A DNA stretch of 64,000 nucleotides from Bufo bufo (lineage: Eukaryota > Chordata > Amphibia > Anura > Bufonidae): NCBI RefSeq assembly GCF_905171765.1, contig NC_053392.1:410492299-410556298 (forward strand). Reading direction: 5' to 3'. Position 1 is the stretch's first letter. The number at the start of each line of letters is the position of its first letter. This document shows, in pieces, positions 21,786 through 33,364 of this stretch. A program made the translations under genes and the position numbers. The notes beneath the pieces were generated by a model. That model saw only the letters and a list, made by a program, of their open reading frames with translations, was not told where the DNA came from and did not search any database.

Positions 21786-22379
21786 CTGCGCCACATCTAG
21801 TGACAAAACCATATGAAATAAGCGAGCACTAAGGAACGGGGAAGTGGTCTTGATGCTGATGGTGCACGCAGAGGCCGTGGCCCTAGGCGCAATGAAACTG
21901 TGTCGGCTGCCAGTGCACCAGAAAAAAAAAAAACATCCACTGTACCCATCTTCATTAAGCACCACCCTCTCTTCCACAAAGTCCAGTCTCTGTAGCCAAG
22001 AGTCTGGTCAACCGAATCCTCACTCTGATCATCCTTCCTCCCACCATGGAGAGGCTTGCCAAATGAGTGATCCCACACTCGGATATTCCAAGGAGATCTA
22101 TCCAGCGCCAGTGGCGTCTCTAGCTTTCAAATTTTGGGGGGGCACACTGGGGGCCAGGACAAAAGTAGGGGGGGCAGCTATAACAACGATACATTTACAC
22201 AAGTATGCTTAGAAATGCTGCAATACTTTACCCAATACCTAAAACCGCAACAGGGAAGAAAAGTCCAGCTGTCTGTGGATGACACTTTTATAGTGAGGGG
22301 GATAATAAGGATTTGGAAAAAGGGCAGAGGGATAGCAGAGCAGGGAGAGGCTGGTGCTGCTACTAGGGGGTCATACCAT

Positions 22380-22860
22380 GGGGGAGTAATAAAACCCACC
22401 ATAATGCCCCCCAGTAGAAATAATTCTCCTTATAATGTGCAAAACATACCCCCTTATGCCCCCAGTTGAGCTAATGTCCCCCATAATGTGCCAGTATAAA
22501 ATACCCCTATATAGTGCCCCAGTAAATGCCTCCATAGTGCTCCTCTCCCCCCTCCCTGCTAGTGCCCCCCATAATGTACCAGTATAAAATGCCCCATATA
22601 TCGTGCCCCAGTAGATGCCCTCAGTGTCCCCCATAATTTTCAAGTATAAAATACCCCTTCTTAGTGCCCCCCGTAGATGACTCCATAGTACTCCTGTCTC
22701 CCCTTCTCCATAGTACCCACCATAATGTGTCCCAGTATAAAATGCTACTGTACAGAGCCCCCCATATAAAATACCCCTTCTTTGTGGCCTCAGTAGATGC
22801 CCCTATAGTGCCCACCAATAATGTGCAAGTAATAAGTGCCCTCAATAACGTGCCACTGCC
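22380..22860. repeat. Diverged 50-70-bp repeats preceding the minisatellite
   Basis: Words such as CCCCCATAATGTGCCAGTATAAAATACCCC recur from about 22400 to 22850 with irregular spacing. They look like the ancestral form of the minisatellite unit (CCCCCAT..GTGCCAGTA). Apparent ORFs across them are products of repetition. Confidence 0.7.
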
Positions 22861-24345
22861 AGTAACAAGAGCCCCCCAATGTACCAGTAATAAGCCCCCA
22901 TCACGTGCCAGTAATAAGCCCCCCATCACGTGCCAGTAATAAGCCCCCCATCACGTGCCAGTAATAAGCCCCCCATCACGTGCCAGTAATAAGCCCTCAA
23001 TGTGCCAGTAATAAGCCTCCATCACGTGCCAGTAATAAGCCCCCTATCACATGCCAGTAATAAGCCCCCCATTACGTGCTAGTAATAAGCCCCCCCATTA
23101 CGTGCCAGTAATAAGCCCCCCCATTACGTGCCAGTAATAAGCCCCCCCATTACGTGCCAGTATTAAGCCCCCCCATTACGTGCCAGTATTAAGCCCCCCC
23201 ATTACGTGCCAGTATTAAGCCCCCCCCATGTTCCAGTATTAAGCCCTCCCATCATGTGCCAGTATTAAGCCCCCCATCGTGCCAGTATTAAGTCCCCCCA
23301 TCATCATGTGCCAGTATTAAGTCCCCCCATCATCATGTGCCAGTATTAAGTCCCCCCCATCATCATGTGCCAGTATTAAGTCCCCCCCATCATCATGTGC
23401 CAGTAATAAGCCCCCATCACCTGCCAGTAATAAGCCCCCTATCACATGCCAGTAATAAGCCCCCCATTACGTGCTAGTAATAAGCCCCCCCATTACGTGC
23501 CAGTAATAAGCCCCCCCATTACGTGCCAGTAATAAGCCCCCCCATTACGTGCCAGTATTAAGCCCCCCCATTATGTGCCAGTATTAAGCCCCCCCATTAC
23601 GTGCCAGTATTAAGCCCCCCCCATGTTCCAGTATTAAGCCCCCCCATCATGTGCCAGTATTAAGCCCCCCATCGTGCCAGTATTAAGTCCCCCCATCATC
23701 ATGTGCCAGTATTAAGTCCCCCCATCATCATGTGCCAGTATTAAGTCCCCCCATCATCATGTGCCAGTATTAAGTCCCCCCCATCATCATGTGCCAGTAT
23801 TAAGTCCCCCCCATCATCATGTGCCAGTATTAAGTCCCCCCATCATCATGTGCCAGTATTAAGTCCCCCCATCTTCATGTGCCAGTATTAAGTCCCCCCA
23901 TCATCATGTGCCAGTATTAAGTCCCCCCCATCATCATGTGCCAGTATTAAGTCCCCCCCATCATCATGTGCCAGTATTAAGTCCCCCCCATCATCATGTG
24001 CCAGTATTAAGTCCCCCCCATCATCATGTGCCAGTATTAAGTCCCCCCATCATGTGCCAGTATTAAGTCCCCCCCATCATCATGTGCCAGTATTAAGTCC
24101 CCCCATCATCATGTGCCAGTATTAAGTCCCCCCCATCATCATGTGCCAGTATTAAGTCCCCCCATCATCATGTGCCAGTATTAAGTCCCCCATCATCATG
24201 TGCCAGTATTAAGTCCCCCCCATCATCATGTGCCAGTATTAAGTCCCCCCCATCATGTGCCAGTATTAAGTCCCCCATCATCATGTGCCAGTATTGAGTC
24301 CCCCCCCATTGTAATAAGCCCCCCCAATGTGCCAGTAACACTATT
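22860..24345. repeat. C-rich minisatellite, about 25-30-bp units with higher-order copies
   Basis: Units of the form GTGCCAGTAATAAGCCCCCCCATTAC change to CATCATCATGTGCCAGTATTAAGTCCCCCC to the right, with well over 50 units. A block at about 23010-23320 reappears at about 23420-23720 with the same unit order, including the rare GTGCTAGTAATAAG and ATGTTCCAGTATT variants, so units also duplicated in blocks of about 415 bp. The minus strand has a run of 5-8 G in almost every unit. Confidence 0.95.
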
Positions 24346-27300
24346 GTAAAAAAACAAACAAAAAAAACACTTATACTTACCTCAGTGTCAGCGATGCGAT
24401 GCAGAATCTTCCTGTGTCCCGCGCTGTAAGGCTCAGGCGGCGCGATGACGTCATCATCGCGCCTAGTGCCTGCAGCCTCTCAGAGGAAGGGACACGCCTC
24501 TCCCTCCCCTGCACCTCCGCTGGCACAGGCAGGTTACAATGGAGATGAGCACAATGGAAGCGCTCAACTCCCTGTGCCCGGCGGCGGCGGCTCACTTAGG
24601 GGGGGGCATTTTAGTTGGGGGGGCACATGGGGGGGCACAGCATGATGTAGGGGGGGACGCCACTGTCCAGCGCCACTATTACATTTGGCCCTCGTGCCCA
24701 GCACGCTTGAAGAGGGACCTGAGATATTGTGCCCTGATTCCCAACCTCTTGAGCCGTCACAGTCTCAAGAAGATGACGGTGGTGAACGGCAATCATTCGT
24801 TCACGAGGTGGATGATGATGAGACACAGTTGTCAATCACTGAGGTTGTGGTTAAGTTAAGTTAGGAGGATGAGCAGAGTAAGGAAGTGGAAGAGGAGGTG
24901 GTGGACGATGAGGTCACTAACCCAACATGGGAAGGTGAAAAGCTGAGTGAGGACAGCAGTACAGAGGGGGAGGGATCCACAGCACCGCAACAGGCTGGAA
25001 GAGGCAGTGGCGTTGCAAAAGGGAGAAGTCGGCCAACACCAAACAGGCCCGCAACCGTTACACCGAGCACCCCCATGCGTAAATCTACCTAGCCAAGGGG
25101 TAAGTGTTCCGCAGTATGGCGCTTTTTTGAGGAAAGTGCAGACGACAAAAGAGTGGTAGTTTGCAACATGTGCCGTACCAAAATGAGCCGGGGCGTGAAC
25201 ACTAGCAACCGAACCACCACCAGCATGATCCGCCACATGGCATCTAAGCACCCTAATAAGTGGGCCGAACGCCTGGGTTAACAATCTGGGTCTGCAGGTC
25301 ACACCACCGCCTCCTCTTCCCCTGTGTTACGCACTGCTGGCCAATCCCATGTCAAAAGCACAGGCCCGGATGCCCCTCGCTCTGCACCTGGACCTTCGCA
25401 TGAACCATCAGCAACAACATCCACTTCCCTGTCCCAGTGCATCGTCCAAATGTCCATAACACAGTCATTTGATCGCAAGCGCAAATACCCACCCACAGGC
25501 CATAGCACTAAATGACCAACTTTCGAAATTACTGGCCCTTGAAATGCTGACATTTAGGCTTGTGGACACTGAGGCCTTCCGCAGTCTGATGTCGGCAGCC
25601 GTCCTTCGGTATGCAGTCCCCAGCCGCCACTATTTTTCACGGTGTGCAGTGCCCGCCTTACACCAGCATGTGTTCCAGAACATCACCCATGCCATGACCA
25701 ACGCACTTACTGGGAAGGTCCACTTTACCACGGACACATGGACAAGTGCTGGTGGCCAAGGATGCTACATTTCCCTGATCGCACACTGGGTGAATGTTGT
25801 GGAGGCCGGGAGTGAGTCGTACCCTGGGATGGCACAGGTGCTACCCACGCCCAGGATTGCGGGCCCTACATCCATCAGGGTCTCCACCAGCAGCTATGTT
25901 ACTGGCTCCAACCCCAACTTCTCCTCCTCCGCCACCTGCTCCTCCACTTCCACCTCCAGCAGCAGTCAGCCATCAGCCGCTAGCTGGAAGCAGTGTAGCA
26001 CTGCTGTGGGTAAGCGTCAACAGGCCGTGCTGAAGCTGATCTGCTTAGGGAACAAACAGCACACCACCGCAGAGCTGTGGCAAGGCATAAGGGACCAGAC
26101 TGAGCTGTGGCTCTCGCCACTGAACCTACAACCAGGCATGGTTGTGTCTGACAATGGCCATAACTTGGTGGTGGCTTTGGAGCTCAGCAACCTGACACAC
26201 ATTCCATGCCTAGCCCACGTCTTAAACTTAGTGGTTCAGCGGTTTATCAAAACCTACCCCAATTTGCCAGAGCTACTAGTGAAGGCAGGCCGCGTGTGTG
26301 CCCATTTCCACAAGTCGTCCACAGCTTCAGCTGGTCTGTCAACGCTTGCGGCTTCAAGCTCACCGACTGTTGTGCGACGTGAGCACGCGCTGGAACTCTA
26401 CGTTCTACATGTTGGCCAGGCTTTGTGAGCAGCAGAGGGCAGTTGTGGAATACCAGCTGCAACATGGTCGTCGCCTTTCAAGTCAACTGCCACTATTCAC
26501 AAGCGAGGAGTAGGCATTGATTTCAGACCTCTGTGAGGTTTTAAAAAACTTTGAATCCACACAGATGGTTAGTAGCAATAACGCTATTATCAGTGTAACC
26601 ATCCTACTGCTGTGTCTACTCAAACGATCGCTGCTCACAATTAAGGACGATGCTCTGAATATGGCAGATGAGGAAATGGGGGGGGGGACATTACACAGGG
26701 TGATAGCCAGACCACTCACAGTTCCTCTTCTCAGCTGAAATTGGACCATGAAGAGGAGGAGGAGGAGCTGGAGACAGTTGCTTCTGCTACAGAGGGTAGT
26801 ACCCATCTGTTCAGCGTGGATGGAGGAGGAGGAGGAGGATGAGGAGATGGAGAGTCATCCTAATGTCGACATCAACGTCTTGCCTGTTGGTACTCTGGCA
26901 CACATGGCTGACTTCATGTTAGGCTGCCTTTCCCGTGACCCTCGTGTTATACGCATTTTAGATAACACGGATTACTGGGTGTTCACCCTTCTCGACCCCC
27001 ACTACAAAGAGAACTTCTTATCTCACATTCCTGTGGTGGAGAGGACGAGTAAAACGATGCAATAACAGAAGGTACTTGTTGAGAGATTGCTCCAAAATTT
27101 TCCATATGACAACGCGGCCGACAGAGTCCGTACTTCCTTAGCCAACTGAGGAAGGGAGACAAGGGGAACACACAGCAGTTCCAACAAAGGCAGGGCAACA
27201 CTCTCCAAGGCATGGGACACTTTCATGACACCCCGTCAGCACCCTCCTCACCCTTACGTGTGGCCTACTGCCACAAGGAGAGAAAATTGTGGGAAGACTG

Positions 27301-27715
27301 GGTGTCCAAGCAGGACACGTGGCACGAACCTGCGCTCTACGCCTTGGAGGTGCTGGCCTGCCCCGCCTGCTTTTTGTTTGAGCGTGTATTTAGTGCTGGT
27401 GGTGGCATTATAACAGATAAGCGTATCTGCTTGTCCACTGGCAATGCTGATAGGTTCACTCAGATAAAAATGAACAATACATGGATTGCCCCTGACTTCT
27501 CAACTCCACCAGAGGAGAGCTGAGCTGATGATGAACATAAAGGCAATTTCAGTCTATCATTTATAATGTACTCAATCTACTGTAGTGTATTCCCATGCAC
27601 CTTTTCCACTACAAAAAAAGAGTATATGGTTGAATCTTGTTTTCTCCTACTCCTCCTCATCCAGATTGTATATATTCCCTTCACTCAATGCAGGCCCTCA
27701 ACTCAATTTTTTTTT

Positions 27716-28520
27716 ATAGGGTCAGCTGAACAGCATGCACTCGCATATAATGTTTTAGAGTGTCAGCTGTACAGCATGCACTTGCATATAATGTTTTAGA
27801 GCATCAGCTGAACAGCATGCACTTGCATATAATGTTTTCGAGCACAGCTGAACCACATGCACTCGCATATAATGTTTTAGAGCGTCATTTGAACAGCGTG
27901 CACTCGCATATAATGTTTTAGAGCGTCAGCTAACCTGAAGGCACTCACAAATAATGTTTTAGAGCATCAGCTGAACAACATGCACTTGAAAATAATGTTT
28001 TAGAGCGTCAGCTGTACAGCATGCACTCGCATATGTTTTAGAGCGTCATTTGAACAGCTTGCACTCGCATATAATGTTTTAGATCATCAGCTGAACAACA
28101 TGCACTTAAAAATAATGTTTTAGAGCGTCAGCAGAACAGCATGCACTCGCATATAATGTTTTACAGCGTCAGCTGAAGAGCATGCACTTGAAAATAATGT
28201 TTTAGAGCGTCAGCTGTACAGCATGCACTCGCATATAATATTTTAGAGCGCCAGCTCACCTGCAGGCACTCGCATATAATGTTTTAGAGCATCAGCTGAA
28301 CAGCATGCACTCGCATATGTTTTACAGCGTCAGCTGAACAGCATGCACTCGCATATAATGTTTTAGAGTGTCAGCTGAACAGCAAGCACTCGCATATAAT
28401 GCTTTAGAGCATCAGCTCACCTGCAGGCACTAGCATATAATTTTTTAGAGCGTCAGCTCATCAGCAGGCACTCGCATATAATGTTTTAGAGCGTCAGCTC
28501 AGCAGCAGGCCCTCGCCCCT
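27716..28520 (+). repeat. 41-bp tandem array (about 19 copies), 3' side of hAT-B
   Basis: The unit contains GTCAGCTGAACAGCATGCAC and TCGCATATAATGTTTTAGAG; measured period 41 bp at 27721-27762. Some units are shortened (CATATGTTTTAG) or carry CACCTGCAGGCAC. The array starts about 200 bp after the transposase end. Confidence 0.92.
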
Positions 28521-29180
28521 CATGTTTTGGATGGTCAGATCAGCAAGTCCTTGCTCCAAATGTTTTTGAGGGTCAACAGCAGGCCACCAATCATCGTTTT
28601 TTAAGGGTGTATGATGCCCTCCTTTATGTGTAATAAAGGGTGTATTGTAGTGGCGGTTCCTTGTAATTTTTGGCAGCCCCTTCACTTAATGCATAGGCTT
28701 TATGAATGTAAGAGTCCCACTACCTGAACAATTGTACCACAATGCAGGCTGTTTCAAAGTGCCTCTTGCTTGTAATTTTTTGCAGCACTTGCACTTTTTA
28801 TACAATTCAATATACAGTAAAGAATGTTTCCTAACAATTTTTCCTGTCAAATTGATTTTTTTTTGGGAGGTTTTGTGTGTATTTTTGTCAGTCTGTAAAA
28901 GTGGCGTACAACTCGGACAACATGGTTTCCAGCAGCGACCTGGGAGTCGAATATGCATCCAGACATTGTCCCCATGCTGTTACCGAACCATTTCGGTGGT
29001 GTTTCTGTCACTTTCTGACCTTTTCCAATGGACCAGGCACCCTCCCCTCTTCAGAGCAGGGGGTGCCTGGTTGTCTCCCTTTGACTTCCATTATACTCGG
29101 GTGCTCGGTCGAGCACGTGAATATAGCAATGTGTTCAGGCCGAACACCCGAATACTTTGGTGCTCGATCATTACTAACAG
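28521..29180 (+). other. 3' terminal region of hAT-B, non-coding
   Basis: Diverged half-units fade out to about 28680. After that there is AT-rich sequence and, at 29095-29175, a GTGCTCGGTCGAGCAC palindrome and CGAACACCCGAATAC, typical of hAT subterminal ends. The likely element end is near 29178 (TTACTAACA). Open frames of 175 and 179 codons here overlap in different frames and have no recognisable domain, so I do not call them genes. Confidence 0.5.
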
Positions 29181-29660
29181 TGACCCACTCAGGCCCGGTG
29201 TCCTTCATCTACCATCTGAAGTCGAATAACATCACGACCGTCCACTGGACACGGGTACCCCGCCATCTTGGATTATTTCTTGCAAAGAGTTTATCGTTTT
29301 CTGGACTCTACCACAGTAATTTTGAACTTACAGACATTCTATTCCCTTTCATCTCTTACTTATTTCTATCCAACCAATCTGTTGGACTGGCAGGTATATT
29401 TACCTGTCAGTTTTAATGTATCTTTCTGTGTATAGTTTTTATAAAACTAACGATTTAATCGTTCCAGTTTTGCCCTTGTTACCTGATTATTTGGTCTATG
29501 CTAAGAACTCTGTCCTGAGAAGAGACATACTACCGCATTGTCTTATTTTTATACATTGTTGATGTATTAGCTAGGTTGCAAATAACCCGTTCCTTCCCTT
29601 TAGGAATAGCTAGCTGGCGTCTATTTGCCCTGACTCAATACAAAGAGTGGTGGCAGCAAA
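29181..29660 (+). repeat. Possible retroviral LTR with primer-binding-like site
   Basis: From TGACCCACTC (29181) to GACTCAATACA (29642), followed after a short spacer by TGGTGGCAGC (29648-29657), which has the TGG start of a tRNA primer site. GTTTTTATAAAAC near 29436 could be a TATA box. No second LTR and no coding region follow; hAT-C remnant begins at about 29698. The call is tentative. Confidence 0.35.
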
Positions 29661-29697
29661 TTTATTTGATTTCCAGCGCAAAATCGATAATTTTATT

Positions 29698-31750
29698 TTA
29701 ACCGATTGTACATACAATTACAATTGTACCATGTATGGGCACACCAACCAATCTTAAATGTTTACTGACCTGGATGGCAACTATAGCAAAGTATGACGGG
29801 ATTGGCGAGTGGTTGTCACACAGCCTATCAAGCATATTCAAGGTGGAGGTCCAGCGCATCGGGCTGTCACAAACCACACGTCTGACGGGCAAGTGGTGTC
29901 GCAGCTGAACGTCATCAAGGCGAGCCATGGCCGTGTAAGATCTTCTAAAATGGCCAGAGATTTGACTGGCCTGCCGCAAGGCATCCTGGTCCCTGGGGAA
30001 TTTGGCAACAAATCGCTGCACGACTAAGTTCAGGACGTGTGTAATGCACGGCACATGTGTCATTTTGCCCTGTTTCAGCGTGCTCAGCAGATTGGCACCG
30101 TTGTCGCACACCACTTTACCAACTGTCAAATTGAGTGGGGTTAGCCACTGATCGGCCTGTGACAGCAGAGCTGAAAGCAGTACAGGACCAGTGTGGCTCT
30201 TGGCTTCCAGGCACAACATCCGCAGCACAGCATGGCAACGTCTCACCTGGGACATCGAATAACTTCTGTGTGGCTTGGGGGACGCAGCGGAAGAGGAGGC
30301 AGCAGTGGAAAAGGAGTAGTTAGCCGAAGAGATGGAGGATGGAGTAGGAAGAGGAGAAGAAGAGGCAGGCCTGCATGCAATCCGTGGCTGTAACACCAAA
30401 TCCACAAGGGTGCTACGGGTTGCATGCTTGACGGCCGTCAGAAGGTTCACCCAGTGGGCAGTAAAAGTTATGTACCTTTCCTGCCCATGTTTGTTAGACC
30501 ACGTGTCTGTGGTCAGATGTATCTTGGCACCGACACTGTGTGCCAGAGATATATTCACTTGCTGCTGAATGCGGCCTTATAGCTCTCGGATGACCTTCTG
30601 GGAGAAATATTTCCTTCCATGGACCTTCCATTGCGGTGTGCCAATGGCCACAAATTTTCTAAAGGCCTCCGAGTCCACCAGTTTATATGGCAGTTGTTGG
30701 CGGGCTAGCAGTTCCGACAAGCCAGCGGTCATCCGTTGGGCAAGAGGGTTATCCGGCATCATCATTTTTTTTACGCTCGAACATTTGGGCCACAGAAGCC
30801 TGTATTATGCCAGATGAACGCGACGATGGCACGGTGGAAGGTGGAGTGGAGGACAAATGGGAAGAGAGAAGAGAAGAAGAGGCAGGACGTGGAGTGCCGG
30901 GAGTTTGGCTTTGTGGGTTCTGACGGCGTTGCTCCCACTGGGCTCAGTGATGGGATGCCAGGTGCCTTCTTAAGGCGGTTGTCCCTAGGTGAGTGTTGGG
31001 CTTACCGCGACTTATGCATTGACAGCACAGGCTGCAGATGGCAACACTATTGTCAGCAGCTGACACGTTAAAAAAAGCCCACACTGCTGAGCCATGTGCC
31101 AGTGTCCTGGAAGCGCCAGAAGTGACCGTGCATGATGGATGGCTAGCTCCAGAGATATTTGCAGTCTACTTTTTGCCTCCTGTGCCCTGCGAGCTGTGCC
31201 TGCTTCTCCTTCCTATCTGCTGCTCCATCTCTCTCTCTGAACTCCCCTCCTCTGCCTCTCTTGTGGGCACCCACGTGACGTCCATCAACACGTCATCATT
31301 CTTACCTTTACCACCACTGACATTAGAGATCTCAAAGTAGGCAGCAACAACGGAGACCTCCCTCCTTGGGCTGATCTGGGCACTGTCGCCAGACCGCTGG
31401 GTGGTGGCCGTTGCTACCTCCTCTTCCTCATCCGATGTCAAGAATGGCAGCGCATCGGTAAGGTCTGGAAATAGATGGGAAAATAATTCCTCTGAATCGT
31501 GTGGAGGGGCTATGGTGGTGAATTTTGGGGTGCACACAGCTAAGAGTGCAGGTAGGGTGCAGATACAGAGGATAAGGAGGGTGCAGAAGCGGAAGGGTGA
31601 GTGAGCCACTCAACCAACTCTAGTGCGTCCTTTGAAGTAATCGCACGCGCCTTCTCCAACTTCCCACCTAGGCTCCGGCCTGGTGCACCTGCCTGACCCC
31701 TACCACCCCTGTGGAATGGCCTGCCTCTGCCTCTGCCCTGTGCCTAAGTC
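29698..31750 (-). pseudogene. hAT-C transposase, C-terminus missing, broken
   Basis: Minus strand. An N-terminal Arg/Gly-rich piece lies at about 31610-31750 and an acidic piece at 31166-31609 (FSHLFPDLTDALPF, then EEEEVATA). The BED region is at about 30980-31130 and LTTDTWSNKHGQERY at about 30470-30530. VVCDNGANLLSTLKQ is at about 30070-30115 and HVLNLVVQRFV at about 30010-30050. The protein stops soon after RWTSTLNMLDRL (about 29810), so the dimerisation domain is gone. Stops and frameshifts occur at 30560-30580 and throughout 30770-31165. The sequence is close to hAT-D and hAT-E but a different subfamily. Confidence 0.82.
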
Positions 31751-31789
31751 CCTAGAGAAGAGCAGTATTTGTGGAAGCAGGTATATTGC

Positions 31790-32570
31790 AGGCCTTAATC
31801 AATATTTGGTGGAAGCAGGTATATCTAACCCCTTAATCAGTCTTTTGTGGAAACAGGTATAGCACACCCCTCAATCAGTTTTTTGGGGGCAACTGGTATA
31901 TCACACCCATTGCAATTAGTTGTTCCAATAGCGTTTGTCCTTCTATATAGCTGCGGTATCGCAGCAGAACCACACAACAGCTGCTGCACAGTTCAAATGC
32001 ACTATATAGAAAGTATATTAGGTATATTACACCCCTCCCTCAATCAGTTTTTTCGGGGGCAACTGGAATATCATACCCGTTTCAATTAGTTGTTCCAATA
32101 GCGTTTGTCCCTCTATATAGCTGCGGTATCGCAGCAGAACCGCACAACAGCTGCTGCACAGTTCAAATGCACTATATAGAAAATATATTATAGGTATATC
32201 ACACCCCTGCCTCAATCAGTTTTTTTCGGGAGGGGGGGGGCAATTGGTATAGCACACCAGTTGCAATTAGTTGTTCCAATAGCGTTTGTCTCTTTATATA
32301 CAGATGTAGCAGGGTTAGCACTCCAGCTCTTAACTCAAATTTCTTAACTCATTGCGTTATCTTGAGACAAAAGCCATTGAAAAGCAATTGAAGGTGTTTG
32401 CTTAGATTAGATAACACAACTCAGAAATCTCAGAAAGCAGGAGTGCTAACTCTACTACATCCGTAGCTGCAGTATCGCAGCAGAACCGCACACAATTGCT
32501 GCACAGTACAAATGCACTATAATATGCTTTCTATGTTAGAAAGTATATTATAAGTATATCACACCCCTCT
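31790..32570 (-). repeat. 172-bp tandem array, 5' side of hAT-C
   Basis: TTCCAATAGCGTTTGTC recurs at about 31924, 32094 and 32275. The unit includes TATATCACACC, CAATCAGTTTTTT and GCTGCGGTATCGCAGCAGAACC. It is the inverse of the array at 5982-6776. A 163-bp MITE interrupts it at 32301-32463. Confidence 0.88.
32301..32463. mobile_element. 163-bp TA-flanked MITE (Tc1/mariner type)
   Basis: CAGATGTAGCAGGGTTAGCACTC at the left end matches the complement of the right end (CGGATGTAGTAGAGTTAGCACTC), giving TIRs of over 30 bp. TA flanks both sides (32299-32300 and 32464-32465). Excising it restores the repeat unit (CTTTATATAGCTGC). It has no coding capacity. Confidence 0.88.
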
Positions 32571-32945
32571 GTATATCACATCTATCGATAGCACACCTAT
32601 AAAAGTCCTTAAAAGGACTTTTGTGGCCCTATTAGCTAGCGTTTGGTGTCCCTAACTGCCTGTCCCTGCTCCACAAAGCAATCTCTCCCTACACTGACAA
32701 AATACAGAATGTAAAATGGCATTCAGATCGGGTTCTGTTATAGGGTGGGGGTGTGTCCATGTGCTTAAACGTCTGAATTGCCTGTCCTGTCCCACCTGAT
32801 GAAAGTGTCATGGGTCAAAGTTCGGCGCAATGCAAAAGAATATGGCGCGCACAAACATCGCCATATGTTCGCATGTTTGGCGGATCGCAAACCCCTCAAA
32901 GTTCGCCGCGAACCGACCGCTGGGCGAACCGCAAGGCCATCAGTA
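32570..32945 (-). other. 5' terminal region of hAT-C
   Basis: Non-coding. On the minus strand the outer part (about 32860-32945) is made of GGTTCGC/GCGAAC words. A palindromic AAAAGTCCTTTTAAGGACTTTT-like element lies at 32598-32622. An ATAAAAG TATA-like word (plus strand) lies at 32591. The outer end is placed near 32945 by composition only. Confidence 0.45.
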
Positions 32946-33364
32946 CTCATATAGTCTTAAAGTGATATCTTTTTCTACGGAACACACAGTTTTAAAGATA
33001 TTCGGCTGCTATCTGACCTAATTAAGGTACACACAATACTATGCAATTGGTGTTAATCCTACTCATGCCCGTAATCGGCATTAATCCTACTCAATTCCCA
33101 TCATGAGAACCCCTGGTCACTACTCATGAATCCCCAAAACCCTCATCAGAGCTTGGCTTAGGTCCAATTCTATGTCACAGATATCAGACTCAGCTGTCTA
33201 TTAACACCCGCTAAGATCCAGCATGTCCTACCACACAAAGAAGGAATATTCAAATGTGTTCCTTCATTCTAAAGGACAGATCAGCTATAATTTGAACTCT
33301 TCTATCGCGATAACACCAATTCAACTCTTGAGAATCCATTTGGGCAAAAGGCTCAGGGGAAGTA

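Larger units (their letters stand above)
22109..24665. mobile_element. Non-autonomous hAT (2557 bp) filled by a minisatellite
   Basis: Terminal inverted repeats CAGTGGCGTC (22109-22118) and GACGCCACTG (24656-24665) are perfect over 10 bp. An identical 8-bp TSD, TCCAGCGC, flanks it (22101-22108 and 24666-24673). TIR start and TSD length are those of hAT. Subterminal GGGGGGGCAC repeats occur at both ends (about 22135 and 24620-24640). No transposase is encoded. The interior is C-rich repeats. Removing it rejoins the hAT-B frame region. Confidence 0.93.
21785..27523 (+). pseudogene. hAT-B transposase, split by a non-autonomous hAT and frameshifted
   Basis: An N-terminal segment at about 21840-22108 resumes at 24674 after the insertion and reads an acidic stretch to about 24860. 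A BED finger follows at about 25105-25280 (VVVCNMCRTKMSRG, then RHMASKHP). Then come FTTDTWTSAGGQG (about 25725), a Ser-rich linker, VSDNGHNLVVALEL (about 26145), AHVLNLVVQRFI (about 26210) and a C-terminal dimerisation region (EPALYALEVLACPACFLFE, about 27325-27385) ending near 27523. Stops at about 25088, 25279, 26426 and 26512, and further breaks at 26738 and 27063, kill it. The domains are those of an Ac-like hAT close to hAT-A. Confidence 0.85.

Noticed and set aside
21844..22469. Open frames of 111 and 122 codons across the insertion border
   Set aside because: They run from hAT-B sequence into the non-autonomous hAT and its GGGG-rich ends. The join is accidental.
27716..28520. CRISPR-like regular repeats (41 bp)
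   Set aside because: The units are contiguous with no unique spacers, there are no cas genes, and the context is a vertebrate hAT transposon. It is a tandem array.
28702..29416. Two overlapping open frames of 175 and 179 codons
   Set aside because: They lie in different frames across a hAT 3' end and an LTR-like segment, with no domain, repeat-derived composition and no conserved motif.
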